The notes beneath the pieces were generated by a model. That model made no database searches. It worked only from the letters and a program-made list of their open reading frames with translations, and had not been told where the DNA came from. Of a stretch of DNA of 64,000 bases, positions 34,919 through 44,907 are shown in pieces. The position numbers and the translations under genes were made by a program. Each line of letters begins with the position of its first letter. Position 1 is the first letter of the stretch. The stretch lies in the NCBI RefSeq assembly GCF_023101765.2, contig NC_064218.1, positions 4,278,001 to 4,342,000 on the forward strand. The letters are read 5' to 3'. This stretch comes from Spodoptera frugiperda. Lineage: Eukaryota > Arthropoda > Insecta > Lepidoptera > Noctuidae.

Positions 34919-35055
34919 TTAAGGGTGGTTTTTTCACTAGAGATGTGCTATGCTACGTTGCTGTGCATGTGTTTGGGTTCCACCAATTATATTCTTTGGT
35001 GCACATAGCTTAGCACTGGTGGAAACGGGTTCAACTAAGATACGTTTTTATATGA
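34919..35055 (+). mobile_element. MITE fragment, left end (GGGTGGTTTTTTCAC family)
   Basis: It starts AAGGGTGGTTTTTTCACTAG, then GATGTGCTATGCTACGTTGC and GGTGCACATAGCTTAGCACT, GGTGGAAACGGGTTCAACTA. The latter part matches 63008-63055. The first 40 bases match, inverted, the right end of that other copy. This is the left third of the element. Confidence 0.65.
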
Positions 35056-36570
35056 TTGACATAATCACGACTGATATGGTCATGGTCTTTAGTGGCTATA
35101 TAAAGAAATAGGTATTCCACCTTACTTCAATCAAAAAGAGCCATTTGATTGATTTTAAGTAGAACACACACGTCCAAACATCCTCATCACATTTAGATAG
35201 ACATTGCCTATAAATTGTCTACCTACATTGTATTGTCCATCTTGAACCTTCTAGTGATTTCTCGAAGCGTCCATCAGGCAAGTTTCGACAAGGGTGTGTT
35301 CAGACACAGTTAGTATTCGGGCCTAATGGAAAGAACAAAAGCCTCTCCAGTGACGTGGGCGCAAAGGCGTGTGAACAAAATGTGTTCAAACATATGTGAG
35401 GAGCCTCGTTTACAAGGGAGAGTTACTCGACTAGTAATAGTGTGCATATTTTTGTGGTTAATTTTTTAGAGAGTTTATGATGAGTGTTTTGAGAGCTTCA
35501 TCGTAAGGGACTTTAGGATGAAATTGTTTGGTGAATTTAATGTTTAAGGATGTGTTTTGGATATAAAATTCCTACAGATTTTGAAAATAAAAACAATACC
35601 GGAACGCAATAACAGCGACCAATATCTTCCGTACTCCGTACCATATCCTAGCTCCAATAAAGTTTTATGCGCATGCACCAGCAGGACATAAATATAAAGA
35701 GCGCGCACTCGCCTGCCGCAATCACAACGGGCCCACACTGCCTAGGGCCGTTGCGTATCTGTAATTCCCATCTCTTGGTACAAAGCCCCGTTGATTACGG
35801 CACAACCCGCGGGCGACGCAGTCTGCCGTCTGAACGCAGCCTAATACGTCTCCCGCCCCTTGTGAACACTGCCTTTTTATTTCACGATCAATGGGGGTGT
35901 CGGATAGATAGAGCTTCGTGAAAATTTGTTCAAAATTCTAGGTAGTGTTTTTAATGTTAGGTTTGCGTTCCCCATTTGATTGAAAGGCGACGTATCTCGG
36001 TGTTTGATCTCGAGACTGGCCCCAGTTTTTGTGCTGTTTTGTTGCTTTCAATTTTGGGTGCCATGCTTTGCGGTTTTGTTGCAGACTGACTCAATTGCTG
36101 GTTTTATGTGGACAGAAGGGTCGAAAAATTCTTGTGGGTTTTTTGGTAATGAACTGTGCATGTATGGTGTATTTTAGAATGTGTCGTAGAATCTGAGAGT
36201 GCTAATTTGATTATTTACTGCATTTTTCTGTTTAATCACTGTCTAAATAACAGTTTCTTTTTACAAACTTTATACATAAATCTCGATTGCATTGGATAGT
36301 GATGAAAGAACTATCTAACTAGCTACCACATGTAGACAAATCTAGCTGCATTAAATTAACTTACGAATTTGGTTAAAATTTGATTAAAATTCAAAACTTT
36401 CACTATGTGAGAAGCACTTGAATTTTTTTTAAGTAGTTATACAACAATCCTATTTGTGGCTAAATTAGTTTTTCGAATCTAATTTTCGTTGTGCAGAACT
36501 TATTTCTTTCTTGATAGAAGTTTCTGAGATGCGAGTCGAGAATTATGTTTAATTCGGTGCTCGCCATTTT
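35056..36570. other. Unique DNA with a TATA-plus-GC patch
   Basis: 35660-35860 goes from TGCGCATGCACCAG and ATAAATATAAAGAGCGCGCA into a 150-bp GC-rich block (CGCCTGCCGCAATCAC, ACCCGCGGGCGACGCAG). This layout is compatible with a TATA promoter firing to the right, but there is no downstream gene to support it. Frames on both strands cross the block. Confidence 0.35.
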
Positions 36571-36571
36571 G

Positions 36572-36579
36572 TGACGTCA
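36572..36579. promoter_or_regulatory. Perfect CRE palindrome TGACGTCA (site 1)
   Basis: GTGACGTCAC is a full cAMP-response element, immediately after GCTCGCCATTTT. A second full site lies at 52064-52071, also just after a GCCAT core. Site identity is exact; function is inferred. Confidence 0.4.
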
Positions 36580-36739
36580 CTATGCAGTAAATTCTGAATT
36601 AAACTGTCTTAGGAATTTTCTTAGAATAGACGCGTTATTATTTTAATGTGAGTATTATAAAATTGAGTTGTCTGCTGCGATTTGTGAATTAAAAATAGCA
36701 GTTTTAATAAAATCTTTTTCTTTCAAGTTTCATTTTAAT

Positions 36740-36845
36740 TTGAAATCACCAACACGCATTGAGCAAGCGTGGTGATTAATGCTCAAACCTTCTCTAAGTA
36801 AGAAGACGCTTTGGTCTATAGTGGCCACTAATGGGCTGTTGATGT
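36740..36845 (+). mobile_element. Short LINE tail, RTE-like (copy 2)
   Basis: TGAAATCACCAACACGCATT, GAGCAAGCGTGGTGATTAAT, GCTCAAACCTTCTC and TAGTGGCCACTAATGGGCTG then TTGATG. It is longer than the copy at 17050 because it includes the GCTCAAACCTTCTC segment. Confidence 0.55.
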
Positions 36846-37865
36846 TTGAATGTATGATCTAAAACAGGAGGTCCAACAACTCATTGAGAAAGCCTTTTAA
36901 TCTAAAAGGTTACATTTAAAAGTTTAAAAACTTTTCTATACAAATAAAGGCGTCTTTTTAGAATTTCTGTATATACTTTACTTTCATATATTTCTCTCCA
37001 AAAACTTCCAAAGTTGAATTTTCAAGTACATATCTTGTAAAAGGTGCTTAAAAGGGAAACTTTACAGAATCTTGATACTGGGTCTCTAGTCACATAAGGG
37101 AATGTATATAGGTATTTGACCGCACGACATTACGTACATTTGAAGGACAGCATATGTGACCTCCATAATATTTTTATGTTATTTTAACTTTTGGTCATAA
37201 CCGACATTATATACCGTCCAGTTTCATCTGACCTCTCCTGTCAATACAGTTGTTAGTGTGGATGGTTCAACGTTTATTGGTTAGTGTGTGTATCTTTTTG
37301 GGTGTATCATCGACGGAGTATATTTTATTCAACGTCCAGTTAATGTAGATGTGTGTATATTGATAAAATGTCCATATATTTTGTTCGTGTGATCGTACAT
37401 TATTTATTATAGGCACTATGATAAGGTTATATTTAAAAAGGTAATTGTGAAAGATATATGTACATTATGTACTTCTTTCAATCTTACAATGCAAGGAAAT
37501 AAACCAATTTGCAAATCTCATCAAATTGGGGCTCAAGCGAGATCTAGCAAAGTTATAAAATACAATGTTGCAAACTTATGTACGATCTGAGTTCATGTTG
37601 ATATCAATGAGTGTTTTTATCAACCTCCTTTTGAAGGAACCCTTAATAGCTTAAGGGAGCAGATATGCGATATTTAACGACATTTTGTTTTTTTTTACCT
37701 ATAAATGACACCTAAAGAAGGTGATCTGCCATGCTACTTAGCATTTTTTATTTATATATACGCCGTTAAGAGCGGTTGGTGAAAAAGGGCCATCAGTTAC
37801 TTTTCGCAAAACGTTAAGCTATTGTATGCAAAATCAAATAAAATATAACATTTAATACTCCTTTG
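36846..37865. other. AT-rich DNA, no gene seen
   Basis: Unique AT-rich sequence, with no feature recognised. Confidence 0.5.
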
Positions 37866-37932
37866 CTTGTCTTACCAATCGAACCCAAGACAAACTGCAC
37901 AATACGTTTGCCAACCACCAGACTACTACAAA
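37866..37932 (-). mobile_element. Second tRNA-like SINE fragment
   Basis: On the minus strand TAGTCTGGTGGTTGGCAAACG resembles a tRNA A box and GGGTTCGATT resembles a B box, spaced about 40 bases apart. It differs from the five-copy SINE. Sequence after the B box fades into background. Confidence 0.45.
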
Positions 37933-40123
37933 AATCTTTATTTAATTTCACAAATACCATTAATATTGTTATGACAAGTTTTTGTTCAGTAAGTAATAAA
38001 TGAAAGGATCCTTTGTGTAGTGAGTTGTCATAAATATAGGGGTCTGTAGTAGGTGCTGTTTTTTGATGGACGATTCCCGACTTGTATCAATCTTCCTTGG
38101 AGCCATTGTCTTCGTAAGCGATTCGTCAGTACTGAACTTGAGTATTTGCTCTTTGGAATTGAAAGTCTTGTTGTGAAGATGTGATGTTTTATAGTGACTG
38201 GTGTAGAAAGGGGTTAATGTGTGGTGTTCAAGGTCATGGTGAAAATATAGTGCGAATTTGGTTTGTAAAATATTTATGGGCCTATGTTATGCAAGAATGT
38301 TGCTCTTTACGGTTTACGATATTACAGGAATGCTCCTGTCATTATTCTTTCTTGCAATGCTGCAATTGAAGAAACAATAATAAGATAAGACAAAAATAAT
38401 AAGAAGACATTTTTCTAATAACTCGTTAAATTCTGAAGATGCATGTTAATTATTTAATGTAAACATTTTTTAGCTTTGTATTCAATGTATCTTTGTTAGT
38501 GATCCTAAACAAATAAAATAAAAATAAAGACTGAATGAAGAGATCAAATCTAGGTTATTAGGTTCAGCTCTAGCATTTCACCAAGGACGGAATTGCTTTG
38601 TATGCATCTGACAGATCAACTCAAGAACATAAAGATATGGCCTTAAAGGACTATCGACAACATATCTCCAATATTTTTTCCCAATAAAAAAGGGATCGTT
38701 ATAATTCACATCCCGAAAATGTAAAAACGTATAACTCACAGTGACAATGCACTTAAACTATCAGAGGAATAAAGCAAGAAACGCCGCGGGTTAGACATAG
38801 GAGTTACAAAAGAAACGTTTTTAGTTGAAGATATTTTAATGTTCGCAGCTGTTGTTTCCCATGGATGTCGAGGGCTAAGGGCTATGGAGGACTGTGGAGG
38901 GCTACAGAGGGCTATAGAGGGCTACAGAACACCCGTCGAGGCAATGATGAATATCCAAATTTTTGATATGATATGGATTTAGTGGTTGTTTGAATGAAAA
39001 CGAATTAACGCAAATGGTTGCCATTCTTATACGTATTATCAAGGGTTAGGTAGGGGAATTCTGTGTTAGTAAGAATATGTAAAATTGTTCCAGCGAGGTG
39101 CAATAGTTATTTTATTTTCTTAGGTAGAAAAAAGCAATAGTATAAGAAAACTGAGTAAATCTTTTTTTAATTACTAGTTTGTAGCTCTGAAACTGTGAAT
39201 TGTCAGGTCATTTCAAAGATACAACAGCAAAAGCTATAAACAACATTTTTATGATATCTGTAACAAAATTAATAGGGTTGTCAAAATATAATGTCTATAA
39301 ACCGAGTTACTGATCTATAAACCTGTCTGACCTCTGAATAGAACTGTCGAATATTGCATACATGTTTTATAAGACCTGCTTTCGAATCTAGACACCGCTA
39401 AAATCATTAGTGTCACAACTTTGCAGACGATAACCGTCAGATCAGAATGCCGCGGATTACCGTCGAATGAGTGACAGCCCTAGCTCGTGATGTCTGTGGA
39501 TTGTTTATTGAAATGAGAGCTTTTCATTTGATCCAATTATTTTGAAGACCTCCGAACCGTCTAATTGATTTACATAGTTAGGAGGGAGTTTCACAATTAT
39601 TATTTCGTGTTCGTTCGTTTATTTCATCTGCGGTTCGCGTACCGATATTTTATAAATAGATTTATGTTTTAAAGCAACGGTTATATACCAACATTTATTA
39701 ATGAATGGATTTTAATTGGTGCAAAAGAAACCTTAGATTTTATACTTCATTAAATATTGTGTGATTAAATCTTTGGCTTAAAGTTTTTGGGGTTAAATGT
39801 TTTGTTTGTTATAAATTGATTTTAATGAATTTCGTTCATTTTGAGAGCACAACTTCATCTCGTGACGTATATATTTGTCTACAAAGTAGGACTAAGCTAA
39901 GTATCTTATCTACACAATAATTGCTTTCCACTTAAATTCCAACACCACACTTCATATGACAGTATCCAATACCGCCATTTTATATCACTCAGCTGCCATA
40001 TTTATGCATTGCAGTAGTTTGCCATACACGGGTTTTCACTCAAAGCGTTAGAGTGCCGGAGGCATGCTCGTATTTCCTATAGTGGCCAGTATCTAGTGCC
40101 TAGTGCCTAGACTAGGTTGTGCC
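37933..40123. other. Unique DNA with a short tandem repeat
   Basis: No gene seen. The decamer tandem at 38870-38928 is listed separately. 40060-40123 becomes GC-richer and carries the triplet CTAGTGCCTAGTGCCTAG. Confidence 0.45.
38870..38928. repeat. 10-bp tandem repeat GAGGGCTACA
   Basis: Units read GAGGGCTAAG, GGCTATG (3-bp deletion), GAGGACTGTG, GAGGGCTACA, GAGGGCTATA, GAGGGCTACA. The last three are almost identical and lie directly head to tail. Confidence 0.8.
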
Positions 40124-40201
40124 ATGTCCAAGCCTGTGTCTTGTCCGACTTGTGGCCGGTGTCCGACGAAGTGCGCTGCGAGCGATTTTCAAGTTGAATA
40201 G
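40124..40201 (+). CDS. Candidate cysteine-rich micro-ORF, 25 codons
   Basis: ATG in the context GTGCCATGT opens 25 codons ending TAG at 40201. The peptide begins MSKPVSCPTCGRC and continues PTKCAASDFQ. It thus has four cysteines in a C-x2-C-x2-C-x3-C pattern in its first 17 residues, flanked by S/P/K. It lies in a locally GC-rich stretch (40060-40190) that stands out from the AT-rich surroundings. It has no signal peptide. It could be the 5' coding end of a longer spliced gene, a small peptide or chance. No partner exon was found. Confidence 0.2.
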   Translation: MSKPVSCPTCGRCPTKCAASDFQVE

Positions 40202-41441
40202 GAAATATTTTATTTAAATGATTGTGGCGATTCGATTCAATATGGCGTCTATTTGTAGGGACTAGTCGCATTGTTCGTTATAAGTAAACTTAATAGAGGC
40301 ATCTGTGGAGTATTTTGAAACATTAATTGAGTTTTCACAAGTACAGCAAAATTAAGATTGTATTATTTAAATCTTCTATAACCTACGTGATTGTTACGAG
40401 GGAAAACTTGAAGAATATATTCAAAACATTTCTCAAGCAAATGTAATTTACATATTGCTTGCTTGAGCCTATTAATAACAACCGTTTGACATCGATTTTC
40501 ATAATCGAAATTCTCGTATACAGAACTGCGCTCGCAATGCGTGAGTCACAGGTGTTTCGTATTCCATTTCAAGCAGAACCATTAACAATATTTCCAAAAT
40601 AAATCTACTTCAAACTTTCATAATCTCACTACAAATATAATTGGATTATTACAAAAGAATATTTTCTGTTTTCCAGACGAAATATAGTAATAATAACGGT
40701 CGTCAATCATTTGAAATTCGAAACAATAAACTTTTTTTAAAGACCGCAGAGCCGCGATATTCAGCCTTTTTGTTGGTACGATTTATTGTCAGCCAGTACA
40801 TCGTTCTGTTTTTAAATGCTTTTCTCTCGTCGAGTATCAGACGTTTGAATTTATTTTTGATGGAGTATAGTAAGTACTTTTACCTCTAGTAGTCGTACCT
40901 AGTTAGCCGAAAATATAACTTCTTCTAAGAAAACCAGCCAAAATAATAATATTACTTTGATACTCTACTCTTAATACTTCTCCACGAAATTACCATCCCA
41001 ACACAAGTATAATAAAACCGTTATAATGGATGTCGTACTCAATAATCTGCGATAAAGTATTGGTAACCGATATTTGGTCGTTAGCGATCAGCCTTGAGGA
41101 ACCAAATACGTTACATTATACCCTTGTATTATAGTCTACCGAGCGTTTAATTGGACAATACTTTCTAGACGGCTAGACTGAGATATAGATCGGTCTAGGA
41201 CCTAGATAGATAATAGAGAATACCTCTTTATTACTATTTTATCGAGGTCGTAATGACGCTTATGATATTAGGATTAATGGCTGAATTAATAGTTTGGTGT
41301 TTATAGTTTATGAGTTCTTTGTTTGTGCGAGTTATGTAGTAATATGATTGGTAAAGTTATTTTTTTTTCTCTTTGAATGGTCGGAATTGTCTTACTGTTT
41401 AGTGGTGATTACTCGTCGAAGTTTTCTAAGGGTACTGACCC
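40202..41441. other. AT-rich DNA, no gene seen
   Basis: Unique AT-rich sequence. An 82-codon frame at 40641-40889 has no recognisable domain. Confidence 0.5.
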
Positions 41442-41588
41442 TTAGTACGAGTTTGCTTTACGTTGAATGAAAACGAAACGAGAGCGCGTTCGGTACTCTG
41501 ATTAGCCGGTGCGAATGAATCAACCAATCAGAGCGCCGAACGCGCTCTCGTTTCGATCTCGTTAACCGTAAAACAAACTAATACTAAA
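41442..41588. mobile_element. Palindromic MITE, GAGAGCGC family (copy 2)
   Basis: TTAGTACGAGTTTGCTTTAC on the left is mirrored by GTAAAACAAACTAATACTAA on the right. AACGAGAGCGCGTTCGGTAC inside is mirrored by GCCGAACGCGCTCTCGTTTC, around AACCAATCAGAGCG. It is more symmetric than copy 1 and probably nearer to full length. Confidence 0.75.
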
Positions 41589-42234
41589 GGTATGTAAAAT
41601 CCGCATTGAAGAAAACTAAATCAAAACTACAACACGACCAAGTCAATTATATTCATAGAACACATTATCCTATTATAAAAGACTCTTAAGTAGTCACCAA
41701 GCTACAAATACAAAACAAACCTAAAGCACATGTCATATTGTCATCCCAATCAAGTTATTACTGCCCCTATTTATGCACAAAGGCGAAATTTTAGCGTTGC
41801 CATAATCCAGACGGGCGATAATGGCATGCGTCTGCGACTTGCACGCTTGCATTTGTAATGCATGGCCTCTCTGCAACTTGAGCCATTAGACTTGCAGATA
41901 TTTTGTCGCTGTCGGAAGCGACTTCTGAAATACGGCGCGGTTGAAGTGTTATTTATTACTTTTAGGCTTTGCCGTTCAGTTTGCTTGCAGTGGTCTCGTC
42001 GTTCAGGGTCAGAGGATTTGTTTTGACTATTCTGCTGGAGGTTTATTTAAACCTGGATAAAGAATGGTTTATAAAAATGTTCGTTTATAGGTTACCTAGG
42101 ATATTGATGGCTTTTTCCATACATTTGTATATTAATGACTTTGGGACTTAATTATTATGTTGTTCGCTTACTCACGCAACGAGGAACTCGACTAGTTTCA
42201 AGCCATGCTAGAGCCAGCAAGCTCTGGCTTGATA
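41589..42234. other. Unique DNA with GCCAT-rich patch
   Basis: 41760-41950 has balanced composition and holds TTGCCATAATCC, GATAATGGCATG, GCATGGCCTC and GAGCCATTAG, four GCCAT cores in about 100 bp. Two fit the Pho consensus GCCATHWY. Such clusters occur in Polycomb response elements, but GAGA sites are absent here. Confidence 0.35.
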
Positions 42235-42242
42235 CTAGTCGA
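42235..42242. repeat. Left target-site duplication of hAT element
   Basis: CTAGTCGA, identical to 44182-44189. An 8-bp duplication is diagnostic of hAT transposition. Confidence 0.9.
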
Positions 42243-42439
42243 CAGAGGCGGCCTTAGGGGTGGCGAACAGGGCAATCGCCCGGGGCCTCGCTCTTGCAAG
42301 TGCCTCGCGCTACACAACCCAAGCAAATTTAAAAAAATATACTTAGATTTTTTAAATCTTTTTATTTTGATCCTTAATTACTTATTCAGGTTCGCGTAGC
42401 GTACGTAGTTATTTTTTACCTTGTGGGAGTCATAGTTGG

Positions 42440-42745
42440 AATCTCATCCTAGGAGATGCAGTATCGTCTTGTGTCCAAGCAAAATCTTTTTTTGGTTTGC
42501 TACAAAGGTTGTACACTCTGTTTGCCGGCTCAAGTCAGAGGTGGGCTATTTTAAATGCTCATGTAAAATCGTTATCGCTAAAACCACTTTCTGAAACTAG
42601 ATGGGAGTGCAGTGTAGCATCAGTGAAGGCCGTTAAATACCAACTAAGCGATATATGTGATGCTTTAAAGGATTTAGCAGAAAATACAACGGATTGTCAG
42701 TTGGTCAGTGAATGTCATTCTATAGAAAAGGAAATAACTACATAG
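42440..42745 (+). pseudogene. hAT transposase, middle fragment
   Basis: From 42440 the reading frame gives NLILGDAVSSCVQAKSFFGL followed by LQRLYTLFAGSSQRWAILNA and, further on, LKPLSETRWECSVASVKAVK. The SETRWE segment with following VKA is a hallmark of ZMYM1-like hAT transposases, part of the catalytic core downstream of the insertion domain. The frame ends at TAG 42743-42745 just before the inserted palindrome region. The BED/TTF zinc finger and first catalytic residue are not present upstream, so this is a fragment. Confidence 0.8.
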
Positions 42746-42847
42746 TCCAGTCAAATTAGGAATTCACCTCGGAATTCGAGATACCCAGCTATAATTTTGT
42801 ATATACTTGTATATTGACCCCCTAAAACTTGTCTCAAAACCTACATA

Positions 42848-43447
42848 TGGTAGGGTGTAAGCAACCCTTAAAATTCAGGGTCAAAGGGCCCAAAATCGTT
42901 TTTCTGCGGTTTTTTCGAAATATCTCATTTCCTATGGCTTTTTGGCAGTTGTATTCAATAGCAATATTGTGGAATACAAAATTCTCTACAACTTTTGTTT
43001 AATATTTTTTTTTATACGGAGAACCGTTTTCGAGAGAGAGGGCGGTGAGAGCGCGGTCACTGCATATTTTCAAAAAAAATATTTTTTGTCTAATCTATCC
43101 GTGATGGTTATCTATGGATAGGACATAAAAAAATACTTTAGGAACCATGACGTATTTTTTAATGTCCTATCCATAAACAACCATCACGGATTGGTTAGAC
43201 GAAAATAAATTTTTTTGAAGAGATGCAGTGACCGCGCGCTCTTCGCCCTCTATCTCGAAAACGGTTCACCGTATAAAAAAAAGTTTACACAAAAGTTGTA
43301 GAGAATTTTGTATCCCACAATATTGCTATTGAATACAACTACCAAAAACCCATAGGAAATGAGATATTACGAAAAAACCGCAAAAAAAAAAAAAACGATT
43401 TTTGGGCCCTTTGACCCTGAATTTTAAGGGTTGCTTACACTCTACCA
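42848..43447. repeat. 600-bp near-perfect palindrome (fold-back element)
   Basis: Left arm starts TGGTAGGGTGTAAGCAACCC and right arm ends GGGTTGCTTACACTCTACCA. The arms remain complementary almost throughout (TTCAGGGTCAAAGGGCCCAA against TTGGGCCCTTTGACCCTGAA; GTGATGGTTATCTATGGATA against TATCCATAAACAACCATCAC) with a short loop near 43140. It has no coding capacity. It sits inside the hAT transposase reading region, so it inserted after or during decay of that ORF. Its exact borders and target duplication are unclear. Unrelated unique sequence at 42746-42847 may belong to it. Confidence 0.85.
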
Positions 43448-43449
43448 TG

Positions 43450-43958
43450 TCGCAAGCTGTCATCCTAGGTTTGAGGCACTTAAACACCATGAGAGCATAT
43501 TTAGTTTCATGTATAATACAAAAAGATTAAAGGAAATTAGTGATAGTGAACTTTTGAAACGATGCAGCGACTTGCAAATATCTATGACAGTAGGAGAATC
43601 ATGTGATATTGATGGACATGAATTGTACGAAGAACTGAATATGTTCATTCGTGTGTATGAAGGAAACGACGACATTATCTCGGTGCTGAAATACATAATA
43701 GAAAAAAATTAACCGAAGTTTACCCCACTATCGAAATAGTCCTGAGAATTATTGCCACTACCTATTACAGTTGCGTCTGCTGAAAGGAGTTTTTCGAGGC
43801 TTAAAACCATTAAAACATATTTGAGAAATTCGATGACACAAGATCGGCTTTCAGCCCTTGCTATTCTTTCCATCGAAAATGACGTAGCTCATTCGTTAGA
43901 TTATTCTGTTTTAATTAAAAATTTTAGTCTTAGGAAAAGTCGCAAACATCAATTTTAA
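43450..43958 (+). pseudogene. hAT transposase, C-terminal fragment with dimerisation domain
   Basis: Two frames carry one protein. The first (to 43712) contains RFEALKHHESIFSFMYNTKR, ISDSELLKRCSDLQIS and the CDIDGHELYEELN segment. It continues in another frame as EVYPTIEIVLRIIATTYYSC. A further shift gives PITVASAERSFSRLKTIKTY then LRNSMTQDRLSALAILSIEN to the TAA at 43956-43958. The last block is the hAT C-terminal dimerisation domain, with its conserved ASAERSFS and L-R-MTQ-RL motifs. At least two frame breaks show that this copy makes no functional transposase. Confidence 0.85.
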
Positions 43959-44181
43959 AATGTATCATCTCTGTATTTGTTAATTTTGCAAATCTTTCAA
44001 AGTAAAATCTTTTAAAACTCAAATTTTATTTATTTGTATAACTTTAGTATTTCTCGTCAAACATAACAGTACCTAAACCAAACAACCAGACCTACTTTCG
44101 CATCACATACTTTTTACGAAGGACAAAGGGCCTCGCAAAGACCTGCCGCCCGGAGCCTCGCAATGGGTAAGGCCGCCGCTG

Positions 44182-44189
44182 CTAGTCGA
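44182..44189. repeat. Right target-site duplication of hAT element
   Basis: CTAGTCGA, identical to the left copy at 42235-42242. Confidence 0.9.
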
Positions 44190-44792
44190 GTTCCTCGTCA
44201 AACCGTTACGTGAATAAGCCGTAGTAACGTAATAATTAATTTAGTATGTTTCACGAAAGTTGTAATAAGTACCAAGACTTAGTAATTGTTTTGTAGTCAT
44301 CATTGTGACACCCATAGTTCAAGTTACTTACTTCTTAAGGTGGAATAGGATATTAAAACACTCTATACACTTTAAAAACCTCTAGAAACGTCCAAATCTA
44401 CACCCTTTACTTAACCAAGTTCATAGCGACTACTTTAATTTTATCCCTCAATAAAATGGAACGGCGTATTTTAAACGAGCAGGCTGGAGTACCCGAAAAT
44501 ATCGCAATTTGTGCCTCTAATGGACGTCTCTCAACATTTTTTTCCTTGAAGCCGATACAAGCGGCATCATTACAAGTTTTTCGGATTGTCCCACAAGGGT
44601 TTTCCTTATCTTATCCCTACATTTCTTCCATAATTACAGCTAAGGATAGATTCAACTGTACCCGTAATGTACAATGGTTTTTGTTTATTTTCACTTCAAC
44701 AATTACTTTTTGTGGTTACCTTTGTGGGGGGTTTGGAATTGTATGTTATGTTTATTTGTAGTAATAGTATGGGTTTTATGTCATAGGAGCAT
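44190..44792. other. AT-rich DNA, no gene seen
   Basis: A 101-codon frame starts at ATG 44456 with MERRILNEQAGVPENIAICA. No family is recognised; the second half is hydrophobic and AT-driven. Probably chance. Confidence 0.4.
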
Positions 44793-44907
44793 GACGCACT
44801 CAGAGACATTTAATGGTTACTTAAACTATTCCTTAATTATGATTTTGTTCCGATAACAATTGCTAAGGACTGGGTTAAGTAACCATTAAATGACTCTGAG
44901 TACGGCG
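44793..44907. mobile_element. MITE, CCGCACTCAG family (copy 3)
   Basis: GACGCACTCAGAGACATTTA, TTACTTAAACTATTCCTTAA, AACAATTGCTAAGGACTGGG and TTAAATGACTCTGAGTACGG, colinear with copy 1 at 5131. Confidence 0.8.

Larger units (their letters stand above)
42243..44181. mobile_element. hAT DNA transposon, deleted and interrupted
   Basis: The left end CAGAGGCGGCCTTAGGGG and the reverse complement of the right end, CAGCGGCGGCCTTACCC, form inverted repeats of about 14 bp. A perfect 8-bp CTAGTCGA duplication flanks the 1939-bp element. Coding remnants at 42440-42745 and 43450-43958 are hAT transposase of the ZMYM1-like type. Most of the N-terminal half is missing, and a 600-bp palindrome (42848-43447) interrupts the rest. 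The perfect duplication suggests a fairly recent insertion, yet the ORF is broken, so it was probably moved as a non-autonomous copy. Confidence 0.9.
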
